Source: Acidimicrobiales bacterium (GTDB taxonomy: Bacteria > Actinomycetota > Acidimicrobiia > Acidimicrobiales > UBA8190). From it: DNA of 64,000 nucleotides. The position numbers and the translations under genes are program-made. The DNA lies in NCBI GenBank assembly GCA_035531755.1, contig DATKSK010000042.1, positions 1 to 64,000 on the forward strand, written 5' to 3'. Below the pieces are notes generated by a model. That model did no database searches. It saw only the letters and a program-made list of their open reading frames with translations, and was not told where the DNA came from. Every line of letters begins with the position of its first letter. Position 1 is the first letter of the stretch. This document shows positions 1 to 8,809 of the stretch, piece by piece.

Positions 1-1
1 G

Positions 2-220
2 GTCACCCTGCACGGTTCGGGCTGGGCGGTGATGACCACGTCGGGGCTTGCCACCACCCCGCATGGCGGGGCAGCGGGTCCGGTGGTGGTCGAGCTACCG
101 GGCGACGTGGTGGTTGGTGGGCTGCCCGTCGGCGGGACGCCTGTTGAACCACACGCTGTCATCAGGGCTGCCACAGCCACAGAGGCCAGCACCCAGGAAG
201 GCCCCCTCGGGGCCCCGTGA
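2..220 (+). CDS. Possible 3' end of a gene cut by the left edge
   Basis: The frame is open from the left edge to a TGA at 218-220 and uses mostly G or C in third codon positions, which fits a coding tail of about 72 residues (LHGSGWAV...VVVELPGDVVVGG). No domain is recognised and no start lies inside the window. It could equally be a chance frame in GC-rich DNA. The sequence from 221 to 343 shows nothing convincing. Confidence 0.2.
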   Translation, partial: VTLHGSGWAVMTTSGLATTPHGGAAGPVVVELPGDVVVGGLPVGGTPVEPHAVIRAATATEASTQEGPLGAP

Positions 221-343
221 TCCGAGCTGAACACGGGCCGAGTCTCGCACGGGTCTCCTCGCCGAGGCGGCCCACAGGGGGTCACCGCCAGGCAAGCACC
301 CCGACCGGAGGGAACCGCTTCGATGAGTTCCGCCGACTCCTCG

Positions 344-640
344 TCACGAACGGTCTTGGTGACGACGGTCCAGGTGTGATCCGGCGATCCCGCGCAGAGG
401 GTTCTGGCGCCGCTCCTCACGGACGTCCTCGAACGGGAAGACGTCGCGGAAGTCGTGACCATCCGAGAGCCTCCGTATCCGGTAGCCGCCACCGAGGACC
501 TCTGCCACCTCGAAGCCGCTGGTCCAGTCTCCGAGGAATCTGTTGCGGACACAGACCGTCGTGCCTACAGCCAGCGTGGGCACGAGCGCGCCGCTCCCGG
601 TAGCGGACCGTTGGAAGTCCTGGCTCTTGTCCTGGTGCAC
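344..640 (-). CDS. Small conserved-looking protein of unknown function
   Basis: A 98-residue protein starting at GTG 640, chosen because AGGAGG lies about 7 bases upstream. The middle (VCVRNRFLGDWTSGFEVAEV, then YRIRRLSDG and VFPFEDVRE) looks like a small SH3/Tudor-like beta module of a type I associate with short actinobacterial proteins; this is a resemblance, not a family assignment. No signal peptide or membrane segment. It stands alone and its role is unknown. Confidence 0.6.
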   Translation of the reverse strand: MHQDKSQDFQRSATGSGALVPTLAVGTTVCVRNRFLGDWTSGFEVAEVLGGGYRIRRLSDGHDFRDVFPFEDVREERRQNPLRGIAGSHLDRRHQDRS

Positions 641-672
641 CTTGGCTCCTCCTGGACGTCCGAAGCCTTCGA

Positions 673-873
673 CTACGAGAAAGCCCCGGCGTCCCGCTTT
701 ATGGTGGCCGAGGTGTCGGTCGTGGGGCGTTGGCTACCGGTGACCGTATCGGACGCCGTGAGCTGGGCGCGAGCCGTGGTCCAGAACTCGGACCAGTAGC
801 CGCGCCAGTCGGAGGACCCGAGCGCCCACGCCAGGGCGGCGATCCCTAGCCCTCGTGCCACCACCCGGCGCAT
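673..873 (-). CDS. Doubtful 66-residue membrane peptide
   Basis: Starts at ATG 873. The first 20 residues are hydrophobic after two arginines (MRRVVARGLGIAALAWALGS), followed by a tryptophan-rich stretch (DWRGYWSEFW). There is no clear ribosome binding site and no family was recognised. The rest of the interval 641-990 holds nothing I can support, so this frame is reported only as a possibility. Confidence 0.2.
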   Translation of the reverse strand: MRRVVARGLGIAALAWALGSSDWRGYWSEFWTTARAQLTASDTVTGSQRPTTDTSATIKRDAGAFS

Positions 874-990
874 ACGGAGAAGATCGGCAAGCTGGCGGTG
901 CCGCTTGAGGTGTCGAGAGCTTCACCGACAAGGTCCCACGCAGTTCCCCCGCTGTGCGGACGAGTCAGTGCCTTGGCTACCGATTCAGGG

Positions 991-2352
991 TCAATAGCCA
1001 GGCGGGGGTGTCAGTTGGAGCCACAGGTAGAACGCTCGGATGTTGCCGTTGAACGAATAGATGGCGCTGTCGACGCTCGCGAATTGTTCGGCAGTGGTAT
1101 CGAGTGATGCCAGGAGCGCCGAGCTGCCACACGAGCTCGAAGCGTTGGGAATGATGGCCGAGAAGTTGGCGAAATCGATTCGAGCCACTCCATCGCCCAC
1201 ATGGGCCCAATTGAGCATTCCGGCTGTCTGCGACGAGAAGTAGCTCGTGTACCCCGCAGCCTGCTCGGCTGAGGTCGGACCTGCCAGGAGCGCGTTCATC
1301 GCCCCGGCGAGGACCTGCGGAGGTTGCACGGCACGAGTCACCGGGAACACGGCGTCACAGCTTGTCTTGCCAACTTGTCCGAAATACACGTTCACCCCCA
1401 GGGCGACCGGGGGCGTGCCGGTCGGGAGCGTCGCCACCGGTGCCGGCATCGCAGCAGGCGGGGAGGCCGCAGGCCCGATCGGACCGACCGGCGTGTTTCG
1501 AACCACGAGCCAGTAGCCCAGTCCCGAGGGGCTGCGCTCGATACCGACCACCAGTCGACCTGGGGTCAGACCCGCGGCGGAACCGAAGAAGCCCGCGTCA
1601 CCGAAGGCGAAGACCCCGCCGTCTCGGGCGGTCAGCCAATAGCCCCTTCCGTCGGGAGTGGCGGCGACCCCAGAGACCGGTTGGATTCCGGCGATCGGGG
1701 CACCCGATCCGTAGAAGCCGGCGTCACCGAAGGCGAACACCCCGCCGTCGGCTGCCGCCAGCCAGTAGCCCAGGCCATCCGGGGAGCGGGCGATCCCCAC
1801 GACTGATCTGATGCCAGGGATCGCGGCACCCGATCCGTAGAAGCCGGCGTCACCGAAGGCGAAGACCCCGCCGTCGGATGCCGCCAGCCAGTAGCCCCTG
1901 CCGTCGGGCGTGGCTGCCATGGCCGTGACCGGAGCGTTGAGCCTGACAGCGCCCATGGATCCGTAGAAGCCGGCGTCACCGAAGGCGAAGACCCCGCCGT
2001 CGGATGCCGCCAGCCAGTAGCCCCCGCCGTCGGGCGTGGCGGCCATCGCCGTGACCGGAGCGTTGAGCCTGACGGCGCCCATGGATCCGTAGAAGCCGGC
2101 GTCACCGAAGGCGAAGACCCCGCCGTCGGATGCCGTCTCCCAGTAGCCCTGGCCGTCGGGCGTGGCGGCCATTGCTGTGACCGGTTGTGTGTTCAAGACG
2201 GATGCAGTGGAGCCGTAGAAGCCGGCGTCACCGAAGGGCAGAACCGTCTCGCCGACCGCGGCTGCGGCGGGTTCCGCCACAGATGCGGCGAGACCCAGGA
2301 GCACGCAACATGCGACTGCTAATCCCGACAGGCGACCACGGGGTACCCTCAT
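991..2352 (-). CDS. Secreted six-repeat protein with C-terminal GerMN-like domain
   Basis: A 453-residue exported protein. The ATG at 2352 is chosen because GGAGGG lies 4-5 bases upstream; an in-frame ATG at 2394 has no such site. Residues 1-30 form a signal peptide (MRVPRGRLSGLAVACCVLLG, then an AxA-type end). Six 42-residue repeats follow (FGDAGFYGS, PDG, GYWLAASDGGVFAF), a blade-like unit common in Acidimicrobiia secreted proteins. After a proline/alanine linker, the last 130 residues (LGVNVYFGQVGKTSCDAVFPVTR...LLAGPTSAEQAAGY...ARIDF) look like a GerMN domain, known from spore germination and cell-envelope proteins. Its role is probably in the envelope or outside the cell. A DosR-like site lies 60 bases upstream. 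Confidence 0.85.
   Translation of the reverse strand: MRVPRGRLSGLAVACCVLLGLAASVAEPAAAAVGETVLPFGDAGFYGSTASVLNTQPVTAMAATPDGQGYWETASDGGVFAFGDAGFYGSMGAVRLNAPVTAMAATPDGGGYWLAASDGGVFAFGDAGFYGSMGAVRLNAPVTAMAATPDGRGYWLAASDGGVFAFGDAGFYGSGAAIPGIRSVVGIARSPDGLGYWLAAADGGVFAFGDAGFYGSGAPIAGIQPVSGVAATPDGRGYWLTARDGGVFAFGDAGFFGSAAGLTPGRLVVGIERSPSGLGYWLVVRNTPVGPIGPAASPPAAMPAPVATLPTGTPPVALGVNVYFGQVGKTSCDAVFPVTRAVQPPQVLAGAMNALLAGPTSAEQAAGYTSYFSSQTAGMLNWAHVGDGVARIDFANFSAIIPNASSSCGSSALLASLDTTAEQFASVDSAIYSFNGNIRAFYLWLQLTPPPGY
1497..2240 (-). repeat. Tandem 126-bp coding repeats (six units)
   Basis: The phrase GTAGAAGCCGGCGTCACCGA recurs at 1711, 1837, 1963, 2089 and 2215, exactly 126 bp apart, with a diverged sixth copy at 1585. 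Units near 1840-2140 are almost identical at the DNA level, which suggests recent duplication or gene conversion. They encode the 42-residue blades of the surrounding gene. Confidence 0.95.
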
Positions 2353-2411
2353 CCCACCCTCCGTCTCCACCGCCCTGCTGTCATCAGACAACACATCCCG
2401 AGAGGCATGTA

Positions 2412-2425
2412 GGGCCGAAGGTCCC
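2412..2425 (-). promoter_or_regulatory. DosR-like box upstream of the GerMN protein gene
   Basis: Read on the minus strand the site is GGGACCTTCGGCCC, a full match to the motif that recurs in this window. It lies 60 bases before the start codon at 2352. A weak -10 hexamer TCTGAT (2383-2388) sits exactly 23 bp downstream, the spacing seen at the ATPase, gdh and acs promoters. Confidence 0.5.
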
Positions 2426-2575
2426 GGCGTCGTTCACGTATGGGAGGGGCCAGAGCCAGGGCGGGGTCGACCCAACCCGGACCGCTCGCCCCAGACACTT
2501 CCAATGCGGTCATCCGCCGCGGTGTTGACGAGTCGGGAGATCAGCGCTCCGAGCTGGGACCGAGGCTGTGGGTCT

Positions 2576-3760
2576 TTACGAGGTCGTCGATGCTGGCGGC
2601 AGACCCATGGTCTTGGCGTGCACGCCGAGTTCGGAGTGCGGCGGTACCAGGTCGAGGCCGTCGACGGCGTCAAGGAGCCCCGGGGTGTCGCCGGGCTGGC
2701 CCCTGACCCCGTACTGCCAGACGACCGATTCGGTCTTGGGGTCCACCACGATGACCCGGTCGTTGGCATCGTCGGTGGCGATCACATCCCCGTTGGGGAG
2801 TGCGAGGGCCAGCGACGGGTGGTTGAGGGCGACGTTGCCGCTCGGGCGATACCGCCACAGGAGGCGGCCAGATGCGTCGAAGGTCTCGATCTGGCCTGGG
2901 TCGGAGTAGTCCACCGTCAGGTAGGTGCCGGGGCGCACTTCGTTACTGTCGGAGGGGTAGCTCACGCCCGGAGGGTGCCATGAGGCATAGATCCTCCCGG
3001 CCAGGTCCATCTCGTCCACCCAGTCCCCATTGATCTCGGTGACCAGGTAATGCCCATTGACCATGGGAAAGACACCGTTCGGACTCCCGAAGCGAGCCGG
3101 TGGTGCGTGGTGGCAGGCCGAGGTGGTCGCGCCATAGACGCGGGCCGGTGTCTGCGTGTGCGGGGCGATGAGCAGGATGCGACAGTTCTTGATGTCGGCC
3201 GTGAGCACGTCCCCGTTCGGGAGGACCACGGCATCGTCGGGGTTCGAGAGATGGTTCGGGCTATCGCCGGGCACACCCGGCGTGCCGTAACGCCAGAGGA
3301 TCTTCCGCGAGGCCACATCGATCAACGTGACCACCGAGAACTCCTCCTCGGTCGCGATGATCTGCCTCCCGTCCGGGGTGAAGAAGGCGTCGTCCGGACT
3401 CTTGAACTCGACCCCGGGGGAAAGATCGCCGGGCCGGGGAAAGGTCCAGATGGTGCGGCCGTGGGGATCCACCACGATCAGCCGGTTGTTGCCCTCGTCG
3501 GCGATCAACACGGGACCGGGAAGCACGCTCGGGTCAGAGCCTGGCGCCAGGCGAGCAGGACCCGTTCCGGTGCTGGGAAGCAGCGGTGCACGGGCCGCTG
3601 ACTCCGCGTGCGTCGTGGCGGTCCGGGGAACGATGGTGTGACCTGGACGACCACCGGAGCTGAGCGCCGCACCCACGCCCACGCCCACCAGGATGGCAGT
3701 GGTGGCCCCGACAATCGTGCGGTTGCGCCGGACACGTCGCGATGCCCGCTGGCGCTGCAT
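2576..3760 (-). CDS. Membrane-anchored NHL/PQQ-type beta-propeller protein
   Basis: A 394-residue protein with an N-terminal anchor (arginine-rich residues 1-15, then a hydrophobic segment TTAILVGVGVGAALSS) and an extracytoplasmic propeller. Repeated motifs are typical of NHL or arylsulfotransferase-like propellers: ADEGNNRLIVVDPHGRTIWTF, PNGDVLTADIKNCRILLI, PNGDVIATDDANDRVIVVDP, each near a WRYG or WQYG strand. No catalytic residues can be assigned; it may bind ligands or act as a secreted enzyme. ATG 3760 is the only good start. A near-palindromic DosR-like box lies 57 bases upstream. Confidence 0.75.
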   Translation of the reverse strand: MQRQRASRRVRRNRTIVGATTAILVGVGVGAALSSGGRPGHTIVPRTATTHAESAARAPLLPSTGTGPARLAPGSDPSVLPGPVLIADEGNNRLIVVDPHGRTIWTFPRPGDLSPGVEFKSPDDAFFTPDGRQIIATEEEFSVVTLIDVASRKILWRYGTPGVPGDSPNHLSNPDDAVVLPNGDVLTADIKNCRILLIAPHTQTPARVYGATTSACHHAPPARFGSPNGVFPMVNGHYLVTEINGDWVDEMDLAGRIYASWHPPGVSYPSDSNEVRPGTYLTVDYSDPGQIETFDASGRLLWRYRPSGNVALNHPSLALALPNGDVIATDDANDRVIVVDPKTESVVWQYGVRGQPGDTPGLLDAVDGLDLVPPHSELGVHAKTMGLPPASTTS

Positions 3761-3816
3761 ACGTCACCATGATGGCTCTCCACCGGCGTTGTGGCGGCCA
3801 TTGGTCCTGAGTCGCA

Positions 3817-3830
3817 GGGACCTTGGTCCC
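3817..3830. promoter_or_regulatory. DosR-like box, two-fold symmetric
   Basis: GGGACC-TT-GGTCCC is the most symmetric copy of the motif in the window. It lies 57 bp before the propeller gene on the minus strand and 181 bp before the oxidoreductase gene on the plus strand. No convincing -10 hexamer is found at the 23-bp spacing on either side, so which gene it serves is open. Confidence 0.45.
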
Positions 3831-4010
3831 TTCTGTCGTCCTGGCTCGACCAGCTCCTGGCGCAGCATTTACGGTCTGAGGCGGCCACCACCGGGTGCCG
3901 GGGTACGAAGGTCGGATGAACTGCAAGCCGATCTCCGCATCCCGGGTGATCCCCCTTGTCGACCAGGTCCCCTACCCGATCGTCCACCCGCTCACCGAGG
4001 AGCCAGCCCG

Positions 4011-5027
4011 ATGAAGATCCACACCATGCTCTCCGGGCTCGAGGATGCCGGCGAGCGTGCTCGTCGCCTCGAAGCACTCGGGGTGGAGGGCGTGTTCACC
4101 TTCGAGGGACCTCGGGATCTCTTCTTGCCCCTCATCCTCGCGGCAGCGAACACCTCGACGATCGAACTGATGACCAACGTCGCCATCGCGTTTCCCCGCA
4201 ACCCGATTCAGCTCGCCCACCAGGCCAACGACCTGCAATGCCTGTCGCACGGGCGCTTCACCCTCGGGCTCGGGGCCCAGGTCCGGGGGCAGATCGAGAA
4301 GCGCTACGGCGTACCCTTCGACCGTCCCATCGCCCGTATGCGGGAGCTCATCGGGGCTCTCCGGGCGATCTTCGCCGCCTGGCAGTACGACGAAGGGCTC
4401 GCGTTCGACGGTGAGTTCTACCGTCACACGCTGATGCCACCCATGTTCAACCCGGGGCCGAACCCCTACGGGATGCCGCCGATCTTCCTGGGGGCACTGG
4501 GCCCGCAGATGACCCGCCTTGCCGCCGAGATCGCCGACGGCCTGCTGGTCATGCCCTTCAACACCAGACGTCATTTCCAGGAGCGGACCTTGCCGATGGT
4601 CGACGAGGGCCTGGCTCGAGCCGGCCGCAGCACGGCGGATCTCGATCTCGTCGGCGAGGTCATCGTGTGCTGTGGCCGCACCGAGGAGGAGTTGGCCGCG
4701 GCCGACGAGGCAACTCGCTGGCTTCTCAGCTTCTACGCGTCGACGCCGTCCTACCGACCCGTCCTCGACGTCGAGGGCTGGGGCGATGTGCAGACGGAGT
4801 TGCATGCCCTCTCCAAAGAGGGACGCTGGGACGAGATGCCACGACGCATCGAACCGGCGATGCTCTCCACGCTCGCTGCTCGCGGGACACCCGAGGAGGT
4901 GGCCACCGACATCGCAGCGCGCTTCGGCGAACGCGTCCATCGGGTCGCCTTCTACACGCCCCAGGCCATCGACGAGCAGAGCCTCGGCGCCCTGGTGGAC
5001 GCGCTGAGGAGCAGACCCGTCGCCTGA
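4011..5027 (+). CDS. F420-dependent LLM-class oxidoreductase (TIGR03617-like)
   Basis: A 338-residue luciferase-like monooxygenase-family protein. Members use reduced F420 or flavin to oxidise or reduce small substrates; the substrate here is unknown. Family signs are the N-terminal TIM-barrel strand (HTMLSGLEDAGERARRLEALG), IELMTNVAIAFPRNPIQLAHQA, SHGRFTLGLGAQV and PPIFLGALGPQMTRLAAEIADG. The ATG at 4011 is chosen because GAGGAG lies 8 bases upstream; upstream in-frame sequence back to 3693 has no family similarity. It ends 143 bp from a convergent acyl-CoA ligase gene. Confidence 0.85.
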   Translation: MKIHTMLSGLEDAGERARRLEALGVEGVFTFEGPRDLFLPLILAAANTSTIELMTNVAIAFPRNPIQLAHQANDLQCLSHGRFTLGLGAQVRGQIEKRYGVPFDRPIARMRELIGALRAIFAAWQYDEGLAFDGEFYRHTLMPPMFNPGPNPYGMPPIFLGALGPQMTRLAAEIADGLLVMPFNTRRHFQERTLPMVDEGLARAGRSTADLDLVGEVIVCCGRTEEELAAADEATRWLLSFYASTPSYRPVLDVEGWGDVQTELHALSKEGRWDEMPRRIEPAMLSTLAARGTPEEVATDIAARFGERVHRVAFYTPQAIDEQSLGALVDALRSRPVA

Positions 5028-5035
5028 ACCACCCC

Positions 5036-5086
5036 GCGGGCGCGAGCCGGCCGTTGCGTTTGGGCTCGGCCCCGGGGTTCGCCCGC
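5036..5086 (+). terminator. Possible hairpin terminator after the LLM gene
   Basis: Nested inverted repeats: GCGGGCG (5036-5042) pairs with CGCCCGC (5080-5086), and CGAGCC (5043-5048) with GGCTCG (5063-5068). No U-tract follows, so this would be an imperfect, actinobacterial-style hairpin between two converging genes. Confidence 0.3.
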
Positions 5087-5169
5087 TCTGTGACGACGGC
5101 CCCCGCAGTGACCTCGGACGGTCGGGCTGGGCTTGACCCGGCAGAGCTCCCCAGGGAGGCGCACGACAC

Positions 5170-7050
5170 TCAGCCGCCGGCATAGATGTCGTCGATGATC
5201 TCGTCGTAGTGTTCGTACACGACTGATCGTCTGACCTTCATCGTGGGGGTGAGCTCCCCGGCCTCGGCCGTCAGGTCATGAGCCAGCACTCGGAACTTGC
5301 GGATGCCTTCGGCGTGTGACCGCTTGGTGTTGATCTGATCGATGCCCGCCTGAATGGCGGCCAGCAGGTCCGGATCGGCCGCCAGGGATTCGAGCTCGCC
5401 GAGCTTGTTGTGCTGCTGAGCCCAGCGGGTGAGCTTCTCGGGGTCGAGAGTGAGCAGGGCAGCGAGGTACTTGCGCCCTTCGCCGACGACGATCGCCTCG
5501 GAGACGAGCGGGTGGTTGCGCAGGTCGCTCTCGATGTCCTGGGGGGCGATGTTCTGGCCGCCGGCCGTGATGATCAGGTCCTTCTTGCGACCCAGGAGGC
5601 GGAGGGAGCCATCGGTGTCGAAGGCTCCCGTGTCGCCGGTGTGCATCCATCCGTCGACGTCGACGAGCGCGTCCGTGGCCTTGGGGTCGTTGACGTAGCC
5701 GAGGCACACATTGCCACCCTTGATCAGGATCTCGCCGTCGTCGGCGATCCTGACACCGATGCCGGGCAGCGGGGTTCCGACGGTGCCTATCCGGATGTGA
5801 TCGACGGGGTTGCCGGCGCCGGCCCCGCAGCCCTCGGTCTGGCCGTACAGCTGGATCAGGGGCAGCCCGATGGCGTGGAACCAGCGGATGAGGTCGGGGT
5901 GGGTCGGCGCCGCCGCGGTGACCAGAACGTGGGCCTGGTCGAGGCCGATCTGTCGGCGGATGGTTGCACCGATTGTCCGGTCCAGGGCCCGGTAGAGAGC
6001 GGCGGCGGACCTGGCCTGCGGCGTGCCCTCCTGCTCGGCGGCGACATTGCCCAGCCCGAGTGTGACGTAGCGGTCCACGGCTGCTCGCACCGGCAGGGCC
6101 TGGGTCCGCACATGGTGCTCGATACCTTCGCGAAGCTTCTCCCACACCCGGGGCACGGCTACGAACACGGTCGGCCGACACGCCGGGAGGTCCTCGGCGA
6201 CTGTGGTGAGGCTGCGGGCGAACCAGGTCTCACCGGCCACCGCGATCGGCATGAAGTCGCTGACCATACGCTCGGCGATGTGGCTGAGCGGCAGGAACGA
6301 CAAGAAGCGTTCGCCGTCACCGATGTCATAGACAGGGGCGACACAACGCAACGACCACATGATGTTGGCGTGGCTGATCACCACCCCTTTGGGAGGGCCG
6401 CTCGTGCCGCTCGTGTAGACGATCGTCGCGACGTCATCGGGCTGAACCTCACGGGACCGTTCGTGCACGGCGTCGGGATCGCGGACGAGCCGATCGGCAC
6501 CGATACCTCGGAGTTCGTCGAAGCTGATGACGAAGCTGTCGCTGGTCCGGCGGGCACCGTCCGCCAAGACCACCCGCTCGAGGGCGGGCAACTCGTCTCG
6601 AACCTCGAGGACCTTGCCCAGCTGCGCGTGGGTGTCCACGAAACACACCGCGACATCGGCGTGGCCGAGGATGTAGGCGACTTGTGCCGGTGAGCTCGTC
6701 GGGTAGACGGGGACCGTCACGCTCCTGTTGAAGAGCGTCCCCAGGTCGGCCAGATGCCACTCCACTCGGTTGGCCGACAGGATGGCAACCCGCTGACCGG
6801 GTTCGACGCCGAGCTCGGCTAGGCCCCCGGCAATCTGCGTGGCCGCCAGCAGGTATTCGGCCCACGTGACGGCCTCCCACTCCCCGGCGGTGGAACGCTC
6901 CCCCGGGCAGTGCCGCATCGCCGGGCGGCCGGGATGTCGCTGCCCGTTCGCGATGAAGGCGTCGACGATCGTGGCGCCCTGTTCGGCTGCCACCCCGACC
7001 GATCTGGTCTCGGTCCCCATCAGGTGGTCCCGGTCGTGGAGAAGCGCCAT
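5170..7050 (-). CDS. Long-chain fatty acid-CoA ligase (FadD15-like, AMP-forming)
   Basis: An adenylate-forming enzyme of about 626 residues that activates fatty acids to acyl-CoA through an acyl-AMP. Visible motifs: P-loop-like YTSGTSGPPKGVV, LPLSHIAERM, the YGQTEG adenine motif, GWMHTGDTGAFDTDG, LLGRKKDLI and the late lysine region PTMKVRR. The start is uncertain: ATG 7050 has a weak GGA..AGG upstream, ATG 7020 is just before the conserved region, and an open frame runs to 7128. It probably supplies acyl-CoA for lipid metabolism; the neighbouring desaturase gene fits that. Length and motif order match the FadD15/FAA1 class. Confidence 0.88.
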   Translation of the reverse strand: MALLHDRDHLMGTETRSVGVAAEQGATIVDAFIANGQRHPGRPAMRHCPGERSTAGEWEAVTWAEYLLAATQIAGGLAELGVEPGQRVAILSANRVEWHLADLGTLFNRSVTVPVYPTSSPAQVAYILGHADVAVCFVDTHAQLGKVLEVRDELPALERVVLADGARRTSDSFVISFDELRGIGADRLVRDPDAVHERSREVQPDDVATIVYTSGTSGPPKGVVISHANIMWSLRCVAPVYDIGDGERFLSFLPLSHIAERMVSDFMPIAVAGETWFARSLTTVAEDLPACRPTVFVAVPRVWEKLREGIEHHVRTQALPVRAAVDRYVTLGLGNVAAEQEGTPQARSAAALYRALDRTIGATIRRQIGLDQAHVLVTAAAPTHPDLIRWFHAIGLPLIQLYGQTEGCGAGAGNPVDHIRIGTVGTPLPGIGVRIADDGEILIKGGNVCLGYVNDPKATDALVDVDGWMHTGDTGAFDTDGSLRLLGRKKDLIITAGGQNIAPQDIESDLRNHPLVSEAIVVGEGRKYLAALLTLDPEKLTRWAQQHNKLGELESLAADPDLLAAIQAGIDQINTKRSHAEGIRKFRVLAHDLTAEAGELTPTMKVRRSVVYEHYDEIIDDIYAGG

Positions 7051-7243
7051 CACACCTATTCCATACGACGACCCGACAGATCGATGCCAGAGCCGAAGGG
7101 CTCTTTCGATGTGACGGAGCAGGTTCACCGCGCTGGTCGAGTGACAGCTGGGCAGGCCCGAGCCCGCTACGAGGACCTGTCGTCAGAGGATGGCGGCACA
7201 CAGCCAGAGGCGACACCCTGGCCGGCGCGAACGCCGCTCACGG

Positions 7244-8077
7244 CTACCGGCCGACAGAGCGGACAGAGCCTGCGGAGACCGTGGACGGCCGGTCAGGGTG
7301 CCGAAGGGTGGCGCAGCGGAGGAGCACGAGGACCCGGATGCACCACCACCCCGGGTCGAATTCCCCCTTCGCCAGGCTCAGTCGGCTCGACGTGGTGGCG
7401 GCGTGATGATTGTTGTGGAGCCCCTCGCCGACGACGAGCCACGCCAACCACTGGTTGTTCGTGGCGAGATTGTCGTACGGCCGCCGTCCCCACCGGTGGC
7501 CCACGGCGTTGATGGCGCCTCCGCTCAGGAGGTAGTAGGCGGCGTGGACCCCAGCGGTGACGAGGGCGAGCTGCCAGCCGATCAGGACCACGAGGATGCC
7601 CACCCCGAGACCGAGGCCGAGCAGGGCGTGGTCGAACACGACGCGGTCCCAACGATCGCCGGGCATGTCCCGGGCGTACCGGGCGACCATGGCAGGGTCC
7701 CGGGCCACCTTGCGGTAGAGCAGCGCGTTGGCGAACTGCACCCGCGCGAAACCCAGGACGAGCGGGGAGTGCGGGTCACGCTCGGTGTCCGTGAAGGCGT
7801 GGTGCTTTCGGTGCACGGCGACCCACTGGCGCGGCCGAGTGCCGGTGCCCATCCAGATCAGGACCCGGCACACCGTCCGGACGCCCGGTGAGAGCCGCAG
7901 GGCCCGGTGCGCCAGGCATCGGTGCAGGTACACCGTGGTCACCAGGAGGCACACCTGGGAGATGAGGAGCCCGCCCAGGACGGCCCCGAGGAGGAGAAGC
8001 ACGGCGGTGACAGTACTGCCGCCGGAGCCCGCCGTGACGATGCGGACGTGGCGACCCTCGGCGCGACCGGAGGGCAC
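7244..8077 (-). CDS. Acyl-CoA/fatty acid delta-9-type desaturase
   Basis: Integral membrane di-iron desaturase of about 277 residues. The three histidine clusters of the family are present: HRCLAH, HRKHH and HNNHH. Hydrophobic stretches near the N-terminus (VLLLLGAVLGGLLISQVCLLVTTVYL) and mid-protein (LLGLGLGVGILVVLIGWQLALVTAGVHAAYYLL) fit the four-helix topology. Enzymes of this type introduce a double bond into acyl chains. The start is uncertain; GTG 8077 is chosen because it leaves a 77-bp gap to the divergent gene, while ATG 8203 would overlap that gene and add a low-complexity Arg/Pro-rich leader. Confidence 0.85.
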   Translation of the reverse strand: MPSGRAEGRHVRIVTAGSGGSTVTAVLLLLGAVLGGLLISQVCLLVTTVYLHRCLAHRALRLSPGVRTVCRVLIWMGTGTRPRQWVAVHRKHHAFTDTERDPHSPLVLGFARVQFANALLYRKVARDPAMVARYARDMPGDRWDRVVFDHALLGLGLGVGILVVLIGWQLALVTAGVHAAYYLLSGGAINAVGHRWGRRPYDNLATNNQWLAWLVVGEGLHNNHHAATTSSRLSLAKGEFDPGWWCIRVLVLLRCATLRHPDRPSTVSAGSVRSVGR

Positions 8078-8141
8078 GACCGGGGACCGGCGTCCGACGG
8101 AGGATTCGCGCCCACCCCCGGGCCCCGGCGGAGGCGTCCGA

Positions 8142-8147
8142 TATCTT
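8142..8147 (+). promoter_or_regulatory. -10 box of a probable leaderless promoter
   Basis: TATCTT ends 7 bases before GTG 8155, placing the transcription start at or next to the start codon of the acetyltransferase gene. No ribosome binding site is present. Confidence 0.5.
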
Positions 8148-8154
8148 GTGCGCC

Positions 8155-8748
8155 GTGCCCGCCCACGGCGTCCGAAGGGCGCAACCCGCCGATGTCGATG
8201 CACTCGCCACGACGCTGGCGCGCGCCTTCGACGACGACCCCCTGACGATGTGGCTCTTCCCGGACGCCGCCGCTCGCCGGCGCCGGCTCCCGGCCTTCTT
8301 CCGGTCCCTGCTCCGGGTGGCGCTCCCCGTGGGCGAGGTCTACACCGCCGAGGACGCCCGATGTGCCGCCATCTGGAACCCCCCGGGCACCTTCCCCATG
8401 GGCTGGCGCACCGACACCCGGCTCGGGCTCACCACGACGCGCCTCGTGGGGTGGCGCATCGTCACGCGGGCACGGGGCCTGCTGTACTTCGCCAGCCACC
8501 ACCCCAAGGAGCCCCACTGGTACCTGCAGATGCTGGGCACCGACCCCGACGACCAGGGCCGGGGCATGGGCTCGGCGATCATGGCTCCGGTCCTGGAGCG
8601 CTGCGACCGGGAGGGCGAGCGCGTCTACCTGGAGTCGTCGAAAGAACGCAACATCCCCTTCTACGTGCGGCACGGGTTTGCCGTCACCGAGGAGGTCAGG
8701 GTCCCGGCGGGCCCGGTGGTGTGGGCCATGTGGCGCGACCCGAGGTGA
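8155..8748 (+). CDS. GNAT-family N-acetyltransferase
   Basis: A 197-residue acetyltransferase. The acetyl-CoA motif A region reads LGTDPDDQGRGMGSAIMAPVLERCD (Q/RxxGxG/A loop), followed by YLESSKERNIPFYVRHGFAV, typical of GNAT motif B. Substrate unknown; proteins of this layout often modify small amines or peptides. GTG 8155 is chosen because of the -10 box 7 bases upstream; TTG 8146 is an alternative. It is divergent from the desaturase gene. Confidence 0.85.
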   Translation: MPAHGVRRAQPADVDALATTLARAFDDDPLTMWLFPDAAARRRRLPAFFRSLLRVALPVGEVYTAEDARCAAIWNPPGTFPMGWRTDTRLGLTTTRLVGWRIVTRARGLLYFASHHPKEPHWYLQMLGTDPDDQGRGMGSAIMAPVLERCDREGERVYLESSKERNIPFYVRHGFAVTEEVRVPAGPVVWAMWRDPR

Positions 8749-8795
8749 TCCCGCCGGGGTCGTGACATCGGGTTGCGCGCCGCCCTCGGCGAACG

Positions 8796-8801
8796 TATGT
8801 T
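8796..8801 (+). promoter_or_regulatory. -10 box of a probable leaderless promoter
   Basis: TATGTT ends 8 bases before ATG 8810. The start codon would be at or within one base of the transcript 5' end. Confidence 0.4.
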
Positions 8802-8809
8802 CGATGTGA

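Noticed and set aside
29-230. Two overlapping plus-strand frames and a minus-strand frame at the left edge as complete genes
   Set aside because: None has a ribosome binding site or recognisable protein; only a possible truncated tail is kept at low confidence.
1497-2240. Regularly spaced repeats that might be a CRISPR array
   Set aside because: The 126-bp units are tandem, in frame, and translate into 42-residue protein repeats; there are no unique spacers.
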